The notes under the pieces: generated by a model
Databases searched by the model: none
The model's input: the letters and a program-made list of their open reading frames with translations, nothing else
Told to the model about the DNA's origin: nothing
Origin: Acidobacteriota bacterium
GTDB lineage: Bacteria > Acidobacteriota > Polarisedimenticolia > QHYA01
Direction of reading: 5' to 3'
Assembly: GCA_003223995.1 (NCBI GenBank)
Contig: QHYA01000061.1
Span: 1 to 64,000 of the forward strand
DNA length: 64,000 nucleotides
Made by a program: the position numbers and the translations under genes
Shown: piece by piece, positions 44,067 through 51,671 of the stretch
Numbering within the stretch: position 1 is the first letter of the stretch
How the letters are laid out: every line of letters starts with the position of its first letter

Positions 44067-45359
44067 GTGCGGGGTGGTCGGTTGGCCGCCAGGCATGTCG
44101 CAAGGTCCGAGCAAGTGCGGGGCGGAAGACCCGCGGTTTCGAAGCAACTGGCCGTTCGATGGCCGGTGATCGGCGCGGCGGAGCGACAGGCGGCGCTCGG
44201 AGTTCTCGACAGCGGGATACTGAACGGCCCGAGTGCCCCCCAGGTCAAGGGACTCGAGAAGGAATTCGCCGCCTTCCTGGGAGCCCGGTTCTGCCTGGCG
44301 ACCAACAGCGGCACGGCGGCTCTCCATATGGCGCTCGCCGCGGGCGGCATCGGCGCCGGCGACGAAGTCATCACGACCGCGTTCAGCTACGTCGCCACCC
44401 CACTCGCGATCCTCTATCAGAGCGCCGTCCCGGTCTTCGTGGACATCGATCAGGAAACGTTCAACATCGACCCCTCTCTCATCGAGGAGCGGATCACGCC
44501 GCGCACGCGCGCGCTGCTGCCCGTCCATATCCACGGTCTCCCCTGCGACATGGACGAGATCAACTCCATCGCCCGCCGCCGCGGACTTCTGGTCATCGAG
44601 GACGCCGCCCAGGCTCACGGAGCCTCCTACCGCGGCCGGCCCGCGGGCACGCTGGGAGCCATGGCGGGCTTCTCCCTCAACGCGACAAAAAACCTTCCGT
44701 GCGGGGAGGGCGGGCTGTTCGTGACCAACAACGAGACGTTCCTTCCCGTGGCCCGTCGGATTCGCCTTCACGGCATCGACGCCGAGGAAGTCCCCTTCGA
44801 TCCCACCCACCCGCTCGACGAGGAGGGAGAGGAGAAGGTCACTGGTATGGGCTGGATGTACATGCCGCAGGAACTTCCTGCGGCCATCGCGCGGGCGCAG
44901 TTGCGGCGTCTCGTGGAGTTCAACGAGAACGCCGCGGCGAACGCGGCCCTCCTGACCTCGCGGCTGTCCGGTCTTCCCGGGGTGATCCCGCCGTCGTGCC
45001 CTCCAGACCGGACCCACATCTATCACAAGTACCGGGTCCGGCTCGATCCGGAAGCGATGGGGTTCTCCATGCCGGCGGCCGAAATGCGCGATACCGTGCT
45101 CACCGCGTTGCGCGCAGAAGGAGTGGAGGCGACTCTCTGGGGCGCGAAGCCTCTGCCCGAGCTGGAGCTGTTCCGGGGCCTGGGCCATGCGCGCGGCTGC
45201 GCTCCTCGCACCAGCGAGCTGCTCGACTGCTCCCTCGTCGTCGGCTCGCAGTCCTACCCTCTCTTTCCGCAGCCGCGGGCTCTGATGGAGCAGTATGCCG
45301 ACGCTTTCGAGAAGGTCGTGACCAACATCGCCAAGCGTGTCGACGCCGTTCAACGGTAG
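44067..45359 (+). CDS. DegT/DnrJ/EryC1/StrS-family PLP aminotransferase
   Basis: This is a sugar or cyclitol aminotransferase of the StrS family. The 430-residue frame opens at GTG 44067, with GAGGAG 10 nt upstream; GTG 44115 is an alternative that trims a poorly conserved leader. Motifs are [45 protein letters not shown] and the PLP lysine in GFSLNATKNLPCGEGG (K208). GWMYMPQELPAAIARAQL completes the active site. The next gene is an oxidoreductase, 33 nt away, so the pair probably oxidises and then aminates a sugar or inositol. Confidence 0.93.
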   Translation: MRGGRLAARHVARSEQVRGGRPAVSKQLAVRWPVIGAAERQAALGVLDSGILNGPSAPQVKGLEKEFAAFLGARFCLATNSGTAALHMALAAGGIGAGDEVITTAFSYVATPLAILYQSAVPVFVDIDQETFNIDPSLIEERITPRTRALLPVHIHGLPCDMDEINSIARRRGLLVIEDAAQAHGASYRGRPAGTLGAMAGFSLNATKNLPCGEGGLFVTNNETFLPVARRIRLHGIDAEEVPFDPTHPLDEEGEEKVTGMGWMYMPQELPAAIARAQLRRLVEFNENAAANAALLTSRLSGLPGVIPPSCPPDRTHIYHKYRVRLDPEAMGFSMPAAEMRDTVLTALRAEGVEATLWGAKPLPELELFRGLGHARGCAPRTSELLDCSLVVGSQSYPLFPQPRALMEQYADAFEKVVTNIAKRVDAVQR

Positions 45360-45392
45360 ACCGCCAGGAGCCGAAGGCCCAGGAGAGGATCG

Positions 45393-46385
45393 ATGAAAAT
45401 CGTCAGGGTGGGGATGCTCGGGGCGGGCGGCATGGGCAGGACGCATGCGGAGATCCTCGCCCGCGACGAGCGGGTGAGAATCGCCGGTGTGGCCGATCTC
45501 GATCCTTCCCGGGCTCGCCGTCTGGCGGAGGACCTGGGCACGCGGGCGCATTCCGACCTGAAAGGGCTTCTCTCGACCGGCATCGACCTCTTGTTCGTCA
45601 CCACCCCCAACCGTTACCACGCCGAGGCCGCCGGTATCGCCCTGGAAAACGGCGTGGCCGTGTTCTCCGAAAAGCCCATGGCCACCAGCTTCGATGAGGC
45701 GCGCCGGCTCTGCGAACTGGAGCAGCGGCCCGGCGCCTTCTACGTCGTGGCTCACAACCGCCGCCACTCCCCCGTCTACCGCCGCGTCAAGCAACTGCTT
45801 GCCGAGGGCTTCCGGCCGCTCGTTGCCAACATGAAGATGCATGAAGGGGATTATCGAACTCCCGCGTGGGTCAACGACCCGGCCATGTCCGGCGGCTTTC
45901 TCTACGAGAACCTGGTGCACTTCTTCGACCTGATGGAGTGGCTGATCGGACCTGTGGCGGAAGTCTCCTGCCTCGCACGCAAGCCCTTCTACCAGGATTT
46001 CAACGACTTCGTGATCGCCGCAGCGTTCTCCGAGGGGGCGATCGCCGCGCTCACCGCCACCGGCCACGCTTCCTGGCTCCACCCGGCCGAGAAGACCGAG
46101 CTGATCGGGGACCATGCCGCTATCGTCGCCGAGGAACTCGACCGCGTATTCTACTCTCCCGGCGATGGGGTGGAGGTCCGCGTCCACGATTACTCCCGTC
46201 TTCCTCGGGGCGAGCGCTGGGGATATCGGGACCAGGACTCCGAGGCCATCGAATCATACCTCACGGGCGCGAGCCCATGCTTCCCAGCCCGGCGGGCGCT
46301 GCGGACGCTGGAGATCGCGGAAGCCTGCCGGCAGGCTGCCGCGGAAGGGCGTCCCGTGCGGCTCGCACCGCCTCCCTCGGATTGA
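45393..46385 (+). CDS. Gfo/Idh/MocA-family oxidoreductase
   Basis: This 330-residue NAD(P)-dependent dehydrogenase of sugars or inositol has ribosome site AGGAGAGG. The N-terminal Rossmann domain shows GMLGAGGMGRTHAEIL, VFVTTPNRYHAE (VTTPN) and the conserved lysine motif FSEKPMATSF. The C-terminal domain includes MSGGFLYENLVHFFDLMEWLIG, where the paired His and Asp lie in the usual substrate site. Family members include inositol 2-dehydrogenase and UDP-sugar 3-dehydrogenases. It is downstream of the DegT aminotransferase and convergent with the patatin-ligase gene. Confidence 0.92.
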   Translation: MKIVRVGMLGAGGMGRTHAEILARDERVRIAGVADLDPSRARRLAEDLGTRAHSDLKGLLSTGIDLLFVTTPNRYHAEAAGIALENGVAVFSEKPMATSFDEARRLCELEQRPGAFYVVAHNRRHSPVYRRVKQLLAEGFRPLVANMKMHEGDYRTPAWVNDPAMSGGFLYENLVHFFDLMEWLIGPVAEVSCLARKPFYQDFNDFVIAAAFSEGAIAALTATGHASWLHPAEKTELIGDHAAIVAEELDRVFYSPGDGVEVRVHDYSRLPRGERWGYRDQDSEAIESYLTGASPCFPARRALRTLEIAEACRQAAAEGRPVRLAPPPSD

Positions 46386-46393
46386 TCTCCTCG

Positions 46394-48547
46394 TCACGAG
46401 GGAGGCATCACGGGAACAGAGGCCTCGGCGCTGAACAGCGCCTTTCTCAGATCGACAATCGACCGCAGCTTGCGTCCGGTCCGCAATGACCCCTGAGGCT
46501 GCCCCAGGACCCTCAGCTCGCACAGCCCCATAGAGATGTTGCGCTCCATATCGGGGAAACGTTCGCCGAGCGAGGCCATGATCTGGCGTTCCACCGATTC
46601 CTGCGAAGCGCCGTTGCTCAGCTCCACCCGCATTTCCACGACGTCCCTGAGCCCCGGCCTCGTCGTCACGACCTGCCAGTCGTGCCCGATGCCTCGCACC
46701 CCCTCCAGCAACCGCTCGAACATCCAGGGGCTGATATTGCCGAGTCCGCAGTTGACCATCTCGTCGCAGCGCCCGCGGATCTTGGAGATGCGCCGCAAGG
46801 CCCGGAGATCGCAGTTGCAGGAGCCCTCCATGAAGCTGGTCACGTCCGAGGTCCTGTAGCGCAGAAGCGGCATGACGCGCCGCGAGAGTGTCGTGAAGAC
46901 GAGCTCTCCGTTGCGCTCCTCGTCCGGTTCGGGAATCTCGAACCAGAATTTCAGTTCCTGGAGATGGTAGCCGTTCTTGCGGCTGCACTCCGAGCCCGCC
47001 GTGCCGAAGGACTCCGTCTGGCCGTACGTCAGGTAGAGGTTCGTGTTCCAGACCTCCTCGACGTACCGGCGGGACTGCTCGGACATGTTCTCGCCGCCGA
47101 CGAGCATCAACTTCACCGGCCAGGTTCCCATTTTCTCAGCGACCTCTGTCAGGCTCACGATCCATGAAGGCTCGACAATCATCACGTTGAACCGGTAGTC
47201 GCGAGCGCGCTCGAAGAACTCCTCGGGAGGGAGCTTGCCCGCCTCGACGAGGAAGCAGCCGAGGATCTGCGTCGCGGCCCGCAGGGCCGCCCCGGCGTTC
47301 CAGAAGGGAAGGTCCAGCGCCGAGACCACGCGGTCCTCCGACCGGACCCCGAAAGCCCACAGCCCCGCGGCCCCGTCCCGTCCCATGTCGCGCATCTCCT
47401 CGAGCGAGAAGAAGACCTTCTTGCTCTTCGGCGAGAGCGTGCCGGTCGTCTCGAAACCGGCTTGCGGACGGTCACAGAGGAAATCCTCGATGGGGTTGGT
47501 GAGCAGGTCATGAGAGGTCGTGTAAAGGTCGCCCAGGTCCGCCGGGCAGCGCGCCGCCTCCGGATCGACGCCATGCTCCGCGAAGCGTCGCCTGTAGAAG
47601 GCCGAGCGGCTCGCGACCCACCTCATCGTAGCCCGGAAATCGGCCCCCTGCACCCGCCGCAGGTAGCTGTCGGGCATCCGCCTCGCGAACCACAGCCGCC
47701 GCGACGGAGAATCACCGAGGATAACTCGATCGAGCAGGGTGCTTACCACGTTGCGCATTTCAATCAGGTTCTCCAGAACGCGAACCGGGTGATCGGTCGG
47801 CGGCGCTTCGACAAACCGCTGCCCCCCCGGCCTCCCCTCGGAAGTCCGGGGTCTGGGGCGGAGAACCAGCAACCGGTCCCCGAGCAGCTTCTGCCAGCGC
47901 ACGAGCTCGCTGTGCTTTGCCCGTTTCCTCGAAGGGGTCAGATCGACAGCGATGATGTGGGTCGCCGAAACGGGCGCACTGACGGCGTGAACAACCGGCG
48001 TGGGGGAGGACAGTCCGCCGTCCACAAGCCTCCTCTCCAGGCCGTCCACCTCCTTCCGCATCGGCGGAAAGAGGAATGGCACTCGGGAGCTTGCGCGGAC
48101 GGCCTCCGAGAGGCTGAAGCCGCGCTCGAGGCCCGTCACAGCGAAGATCCTCTCGCGTCGGACCAGATCGTGCATCAGGAAGCCGATCCTCCGAACCCCG
48201 TGGTGAAGCCTGCGAAAATCGTATTGCTCGAGACGGTCGAGCTGATGATGGATCGGGTAAGACCAGCGGGCGAAGAAGCGGCCCATCTTCCCTTCGGATC
48301 GAAGGGTGACGGCGTGGGAGAAGACTCCCATCAGTTTGATACCGAAAGCGCTCTCGAGCAGATCCTCGACGGGAAGACCCACAGCGGCGTAATAGGCGCT
48401 GACGATGCTTCCGACGCTGCAGCCGATCATCGAGTGGACGGGGACACCCAACTCCTTCAACCTCTCGAGTACGCCGACGTGGGCGGGGCCGCGGAAGCCT
48501 CCCGAGCCCAGTACGATAGCGACCTCCTTCGCCTGCACCTGCTTCAT
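46394..48547 (-). CDS. Patatin-like phospholipase fused to PaaK-type adenylate-forming domain
   Basis: This 717-residue fusion starts at ATG 48547 with AGAGGAA upstream. Residues 8-265 are a patatin-like lipase of the RssA/YchK type: oxyanion GSGGFRG, nucleophile elbow GCSVG (S44) and catalytic VDGG (D176). Residues about 285-717 resemble the phenylacetate-CoA ligase/acyl-protein synthetase branch: TTGT...SPKSKK (367-376), VEPSW, YGQTE (508-512) and LLRYRTSD (561-568), with the C-terminal lid. One protein could thus release a fatty acid from a lipid and activate it as acyl-AMP or acyl-CoA. The reaction of the second domain is unproven. Confidence 0.9.
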   Translation of the reverse strand: MKQVQAKEVAIVLGSGGFRGPAHVGVLERLKELGVPVHSMIGCSVGSIVSAYYAAVGLPVEDLLESAFGIKLMGVFSHAVTLRSEGKMGRFFARWSYPIHHQLDRLEQYDFRRLHHGVRRIGFLMHDLVRRERIFAVTGLERGFSLSEAVRASSRVPFLFPPMRKEVDGLERRLVDGGLSSPTPVVHAVSAPVSATHIIAVDLTPSRKRAKHSELVRWQKLLGDRLLVLRPRPRTSEGRPGGQRFVEAPPTDHPVRVLENLIEMRNVVSTLLDRVILGDSPSRRLWFARRMPDSYLRRVQGADFRATMRWVASRSAFYRRRFAEHGVDPEAARCPADLGDLYTTSHDLLTNPIEDFLCDRPQAGFETTGTLSPKSKKVFFSLEEMRDMGRDGAAGLWAFGVRSEDRVVSALDLPFWNAGAALRAATQILGCFLVEAGKLPPEEFFERARDYRFNVMIVEPSWIVSLTEVAEKMGTWPVKLMLVGGENMSEQSRRYVEEVWNTNLYLTYGQTESFGTAGSECSRKNGYHLQELKFWFEIPEPDEERNGELVFTTLSRRVMPLLRYRTSDVTSFMEGSCNCDLRALRRISKIRGRCDEMVNCGLGNISPWMFERLLEGVRGIGHDWQVVTTRPGLRDVVEMRVELSNGASQESVERQIMASLGERFPDMERNISMGLCELRVLGQPQGSLRTGRKLRSIVDLRKALFSAEASVPVMPPS

Positions 48548-48673
48548 CTTTTGCCGTTCCTCTGAACCCGGCAGGCTGCGTCTCTCTTGCGCGCTGCTTG
48601 GCAGCATCCGGGCAAACGGGGCGATTCTACACCACAGGGGGAGACACCGCACATTGATCTTCAAGGGCGGTCC

Positions 48674-48712
48674 AATGAAAAAAACAAAACCCCGGGGCTT
48701 TCGCCCCGGGGC
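48674..48712 (-). terminator. Strong intrinsic terminator (GAAA tetraloop) upstream of the patatin-ligase gene
   Basis: On the minus strand a perfect nine-pair stem CCCCGGGGC / GCCCCGGGG (48690-48711) is capped by GAAA and followed by the U-tract TTTTGTTTTTTT. It lies about 130 nt before the start codon at 48547. It could end the thiD-HEAT transcript or act as an attenuator in the leader of the patatin-ligase gene. TATACT (48738-48743) upstream is a possible -10 box with no good -35. Confidence 0.85.
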
Positions 48713-49009
48713 ACATCACCGGGCCCTATTGGGGGGGAGTATAGAGCCCGGCACAGCATCAGTTCGCTTGATAACAATCTAGCGCCGATCCGTGCACCGC
48801 GCCAGTTCCGGCTCCGCCCATGCTCCCTGTCTGGCTTGCGTCATCGCCAGGAGACGTGGGGACGGTCATTCTGCATCCCCGCCTGGTTCGCACAGGGCAT
48901 GATTTGGCGCGCCCGCAGAAGAGCCGATGGGACCAACAATTGGCAGGAAGGTTGCACAGATAGCCAGTGCAGAGCGCGGGCGGAGGTCACCTGTCCCCCC
49001 CTCTCCCGC

Positions 49010-49046
49010 AGCCGGCAGGGGATCGTCCCCTGCCGGCTCTGTCTTT
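49010..49046 (+). terminator. Intrinsic terminator on the plus strand
   Basis: AGCCGGCAGGGG (49010-49021) pairs perfectly with CCCCTGCCGGCT (49027-49038), a 12-pair stem with a five-base loop, followed by CTGTCTTTTGTG. No plus-strand gene is known upstream between 48713 and 49009, so it either ends an unrecognised small RNA or only serves as a processing or stability hairpin for the convergent HEAT message. The 300 nt between the two terminators contains no supported gene. Confidence 0.6.
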
Positions 49047-49055
49047 TGTGCTCAA

Positions 49056-49862
49056 TTAGACTCCCTTTTTTCTCGTAGCACCCCGGTGCTTACCGGGTTT
49101 CAACGACTCCGCCGGCATTGCTGGAGCCGGGGTGGCGTCAGCCTGCTGCTCGGTCTTCCGAGCCGCCGCGTTCGCATCGAAGACAGAAATCCCCGAAGCT
49201 GCTTCTTCGCGCACGAGGGGGTTCGAATCGGCCTGCGCGAGCATCAGTAGAGAGCGAGCGGCTTCTTCCTGCCTCACGGCAAGCGCTTTCACCGTGGCCC
49301 CACGCACCCGCCAGTCGGGGTCATCAAGAAGCCGCTCCGCAAGCTCTGGAAGCACGCTGAATTCAGGAGATGCCGCCAGACCGCGCAGCGCCTCGAGACG
49401 GACCTCGGGATCCTCATCGCTCACACAGGCGAGGAACAGCTCGCTCGATCCGGAGGCGTCGCAGGCCTGGAGAAGCTGGAGGGCCTTCAGGCGCACCGTG
49501 GGGTCGGCGTCCCTGACGAGAGGCGCCGCTTCCCGTGCCAGGCTCGGATCGGGAAATCGGCAGAGAGCCCCCGCCGCCGTCGCCCTCACACCGGGAGAGG
49601 GGTCGGAAAGCATCTCGACGAGCCTCGGGACGACCTCCTTCTCTCCAGTCTCACCGAGCATCCAGACGGCTGTAGAGCGAACCTCGTGGTCGGGATCGCC
49701 GAGGGCCGCGGGGGCGACCTGAATGACCCTCTCGACTCCCTTCTCGCGAGCTCGAAAGAGCGCCTCCAGCCGTTCGTCGATGCTGCCTCGGCATGAAGGG
49801 AGACCGATCGACAAGGCCAGCAGCAACAAGACAGCGAGGCGGGAGAATTCCGGCAGCCTCAT
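49056..49862 (-). other. HEAT-repeat lipoprotein module with its own possible start
   Basis: ATG 49862 is directly preceded by GGGAGGG and opens a typical lipoprotein signal (MRLPEFSRLAVLLLLAL with lipobox LPSC), then 240 residues of HEAT repeats ending in a basic tail. Read alone it would be a 268-residue outer-membrane-directed scaffold. It is in frame with thiD, so initiation may also come from upstream. Codon TGG eleven bases before GGGAGGG is one base from the stop TGA. Confidence 0.6.
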
Positions 49863-50627
49863 CCCTCCCGGCGGGCTCCAAGCATTGCGAATGAGCCGCC
49901 GCACGAGCGACCGCGCCAGACCAGCCGCTTCGAGGGTCCCCATCCCCCGCGCCAGACCGCAGGCGAGAGCCGTGGAGAAGGCGCACCCAAGCCCGTGCAC
50001 GGGCCGTCCGGGCAGCCGACTTCCCCGCAGGGCCTTCGTGCGTCCCTCTGCGAGGACGACATCGGCGGAGAGACCGTCGAGATGTCCGCCAGTGATGACG
50101 ACAGCCCGTGCCCCCATCGAATGGAGTCGCTTGGCCGCCCGGAACATCCCTTCGATATCCCGGACACGGAACCCCGTCAGGGCCGCGGCTTCGGCAAGGT
50201 TCGGCGTGACCACCGCCGCCAGGGGGACGAGCTCCTTCAAGAGACGCCGCAGACCGGCCGCGTCGAGCAGGTTCGCGCCGCTCGACGAGAGCATGTCGGG
50301 ATCCACCACGGGGGGCGGCATCATCCCCCGCCGGACGGCCCGAGCGATGATCGCCACTGTTTTTGCATTGACAAGCATTCCGGTCTTGGCGGCCTGCGGC
50401 GGCATCTCGCGGGCCAGCAGGGCGATCTGCTCGGCAACCTCACCGGCAGGCACAGGGCGGATCGAGGCAACACCCCGTGGCCCCTGAATCGTGATAGCGG
50501 TGAGCACGGAAGCGCCGACGCATCCACAAAGCGCCGCCGTCCTGACGTCCGCGGTCACTCCGGCGCCCCCCGAAGGGTCGAAACCCCCGATGGTCAGGAC
50601 GACGGGGTGCCTCAGCCGATTCCCCAA
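49056..50627 (-). CDS. thiD: Phosphomethylpyrimidine kinase continuous with a HEAT-repeat protein
   Basis: A 523-codon frame begins at TTG 50627, inside the thiE end. Residues 1-255 are ThiD (HMP/HMP-P kinase): VVLTIGGFDPSGGAGVTADV, AAKTGMLVNAKTV, VVDPDMLSSSGANLL, ITGGHLDGLSADVVL and the catalytic GLGCAFSTALACGLARG, where the usual GTGCTLS differs. The frame then continues without a stop into a hydrophobic segment (LAVLLLLALSIGLPSC) and five or six HEAT repeats (PDHEVRSTAVWMLGE; DPSPGVRATAAGAL; DPTVRLKALQLLQA). Either this is a true fusion spanning the membrane, or a stop codon has been lost. No stop separates the two modules. Confidence 0.82.
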   Translation of the reverse strand: MGNRLRHPVVLTIGGFDPSGGAGVTADVRTAALCGCVGASVLTAITIQGPRGVASIRPVPAGEVAEQIALLAREMPPQAAKTGMLVNAKTVAIIARAVRRGMMPPPVVDPDMLSSSGANLLDAAGLRRLLKELVPLAAVVTPNLAEAAALTGFRVRDIEGMFRAAKRLHSMGARAVVITGGHLDGLSADVVLAEGRTKALRGSRLPGRPVHGLGCAFSTALACGLARGMGTLEAAGLARSLVRRLIRNAWSPPGGMRLPEFSRLAVLLLLALSIGLPSCRGSIDERLEALFRAREKGVERVIQVAPAALGDPDHEVRSTAVWMLGETGEKEVVPRLVEMLSDPSPGVRATAAGALCRFPDPSLAREAAPLVRDADPTVRLKALQLLQACDASGSSELFLACVSDEDPEVRLEALRGLAASPEFSVLPELAERLLDDPDWRVRGATVKALAVRQEEAARSLLMLAQADSNPLVREEAASGISVFDANAAARKTEQQADATPAPAMPAESLKPGKHRGATRKKGV

Positions 50628-51343
50628 CCCCCTTCGCCCCCTGGGGTCTCGCCGCCATCCTCGTCCTCGTCCGTCTCTTCCTCCACCTCTTCCTCCTCCT
50701 CGATCTCTTCTTCCGGCAGTCCGAACTTCGCCATCGAAAGCCTTTCCCGGAGGACTCCGACGGCGGCGGGCACGTCCGGCTCGGAGAGTATGCCCCTGAT
50801 GAGCGCCACTCCAGCGATCGGCAATCCCGACAGCAGAGGAGCCGTGTCTCGATCGATCCCTCCGATCGCGTACATGGGGACCTTCAGCTCCTTCGCCGCT
50901 TCCGCCAGGAGCTCCACGCCAAGAGGAGAGCCGAACTCCCGCTTTCCGGGAGTCGAGAAGATCGGCCCGAAGAAAATGTAGTCGGCTCGCGCCGTTTCCG
51001 CCGATCGGGCCTCTTCCAGGGAGTGGGTCGACACGCCGATCTCCAGCCTGTTTCCCGCAGCTGCGCGCGCCTGATCCACGAGCACTCCATCGGCGGGAAG
51101 ATGCAGCCCGTCGGCCCCACAGGCCAGAGCAATGTCGAGACGGCGGTTGATGTAGATCCGGCACCCGTGCGGGCGGCACGCCTCGACTGTTGCGCAGGCG
51201 AGGTGGTAGAGGTCGCGGTCTTGCAGGTCCTTCTCGCGCAACTGGATCCGATCGACACCGGCGGCGGCGGCTTCTGCGAGCAGCTCCACGATCGGCTGGT
51301 CCGGCCGGATCCGCCGATCGCTGACAAGGAAGATGCGAAGCAT
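50612..51343 (-). CDS. thiE: Thiamine-phosphate synthase
   Basis: ThiE joins HMP-PP and HET-P to give thiamine phosphate. The start at 51343 has AGGAG seven bases upstream and its ATG shares one base with the stop of the preceding membrane protein (TGATG). Motifs are IFLVSDRRI, VDRIQLREKDLQDRDLY, DGLHLPADG, GVSTHSLEEA, ADYIFFGPIFSTPGK and YAIGGIDRD, all typical. A strongly acidic C-terminal extension of about 30 residues (EEEIEEEEEVEEETDEDED) is unusual for ThiE. The total is 243 residues. thiD overlaps its 3' end. Confidence 0.94.
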   Translation of the reverse strand: MLRIFLVSDRRIRPDQPIVELLAEAAAAGVDRIQLREKDLQDRDLYHLACATVEACRPHGCRIYINRRLDIALACGADGLHLPADGVLVDQARAAAGNRLEIGVSTHSLEEARSAETARADYIFFGPIFSTPGKREFGSPLGVELLAEAAKELKVPMYAIGGIDRDTAPLLSGLPIAGVALIRGILSEPDVPAAVGVLRERLSMAKFGLPEEEIEEEEEVEEETDEDEDGGETPGGEGGWGIG

Positions 51344-51582
51344 CAATCTCCTTTTCCTCCGACCGCCTGAGACAGAGAGTCCCGCACGCCGGTCGCGATG
51401 TAAAGCGCGCCGATGCCGGACAGCGCCCCTCGCGCCCAGCGGGACAGCAGCACCCCGGCGAGCGGACCCGAGCTGTGGATGAAGTAGTTGCGGCTCCAGA
51501 GAGGAGTCCACGGAGCCAGAAGAAGGAACAGACCGATGCCGAAGAAGTAGTAGCCGAGCGCCAGCCTGGCCAGCTTGTCCAT
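51343..51582 (-). CDS. Small membrane protein
   Basis: This 79-residue protein has two hydrophobic helices (ARLALGYYFFGIGLFLLLAPWTPLW and GALSGIGALYIATGVRDSL) joined by a short loop with Trp, Tyr and His (WSRNYFIHSSGPLAG). I do not recognise the family. Its TGA overlaps the ATG of thiE, so it is translationally coupled to the thiamine genes and may have a role in precursor or thiamine transport, though that is inference from position only. Confidence 0.75.
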   Translation of the reverse strand: MDKLARLALGYYFFGIGLFLLLAPWTPLWSRNYFIHSSGPLAGVLLSRWARGALSGIGALYIATGVRDSLSQAVGGKGD

Positions 51583-51671
51583 GCCCCGTCCCGGGCCATC
51601 TTACACCCTGCACGTCGACGCCCATCGGACCCTTTGCTACGATTCCCTTGTTACGACTCCCTGGAACATCC

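Noticed and set aside
43683..46187. 834-codon minus-strand frame
   Set aside because: Antisense of the DegT and Gfo/Idh/MocA genes; passes through the tandem repeat, and has no recognisable domain.
48713..49009. tmRNA, SRP RNA, RNase P RNA or tRNA-Sec in the gap
   Set aside because: Searched by eye for their conserved cores on both strands; none was present.
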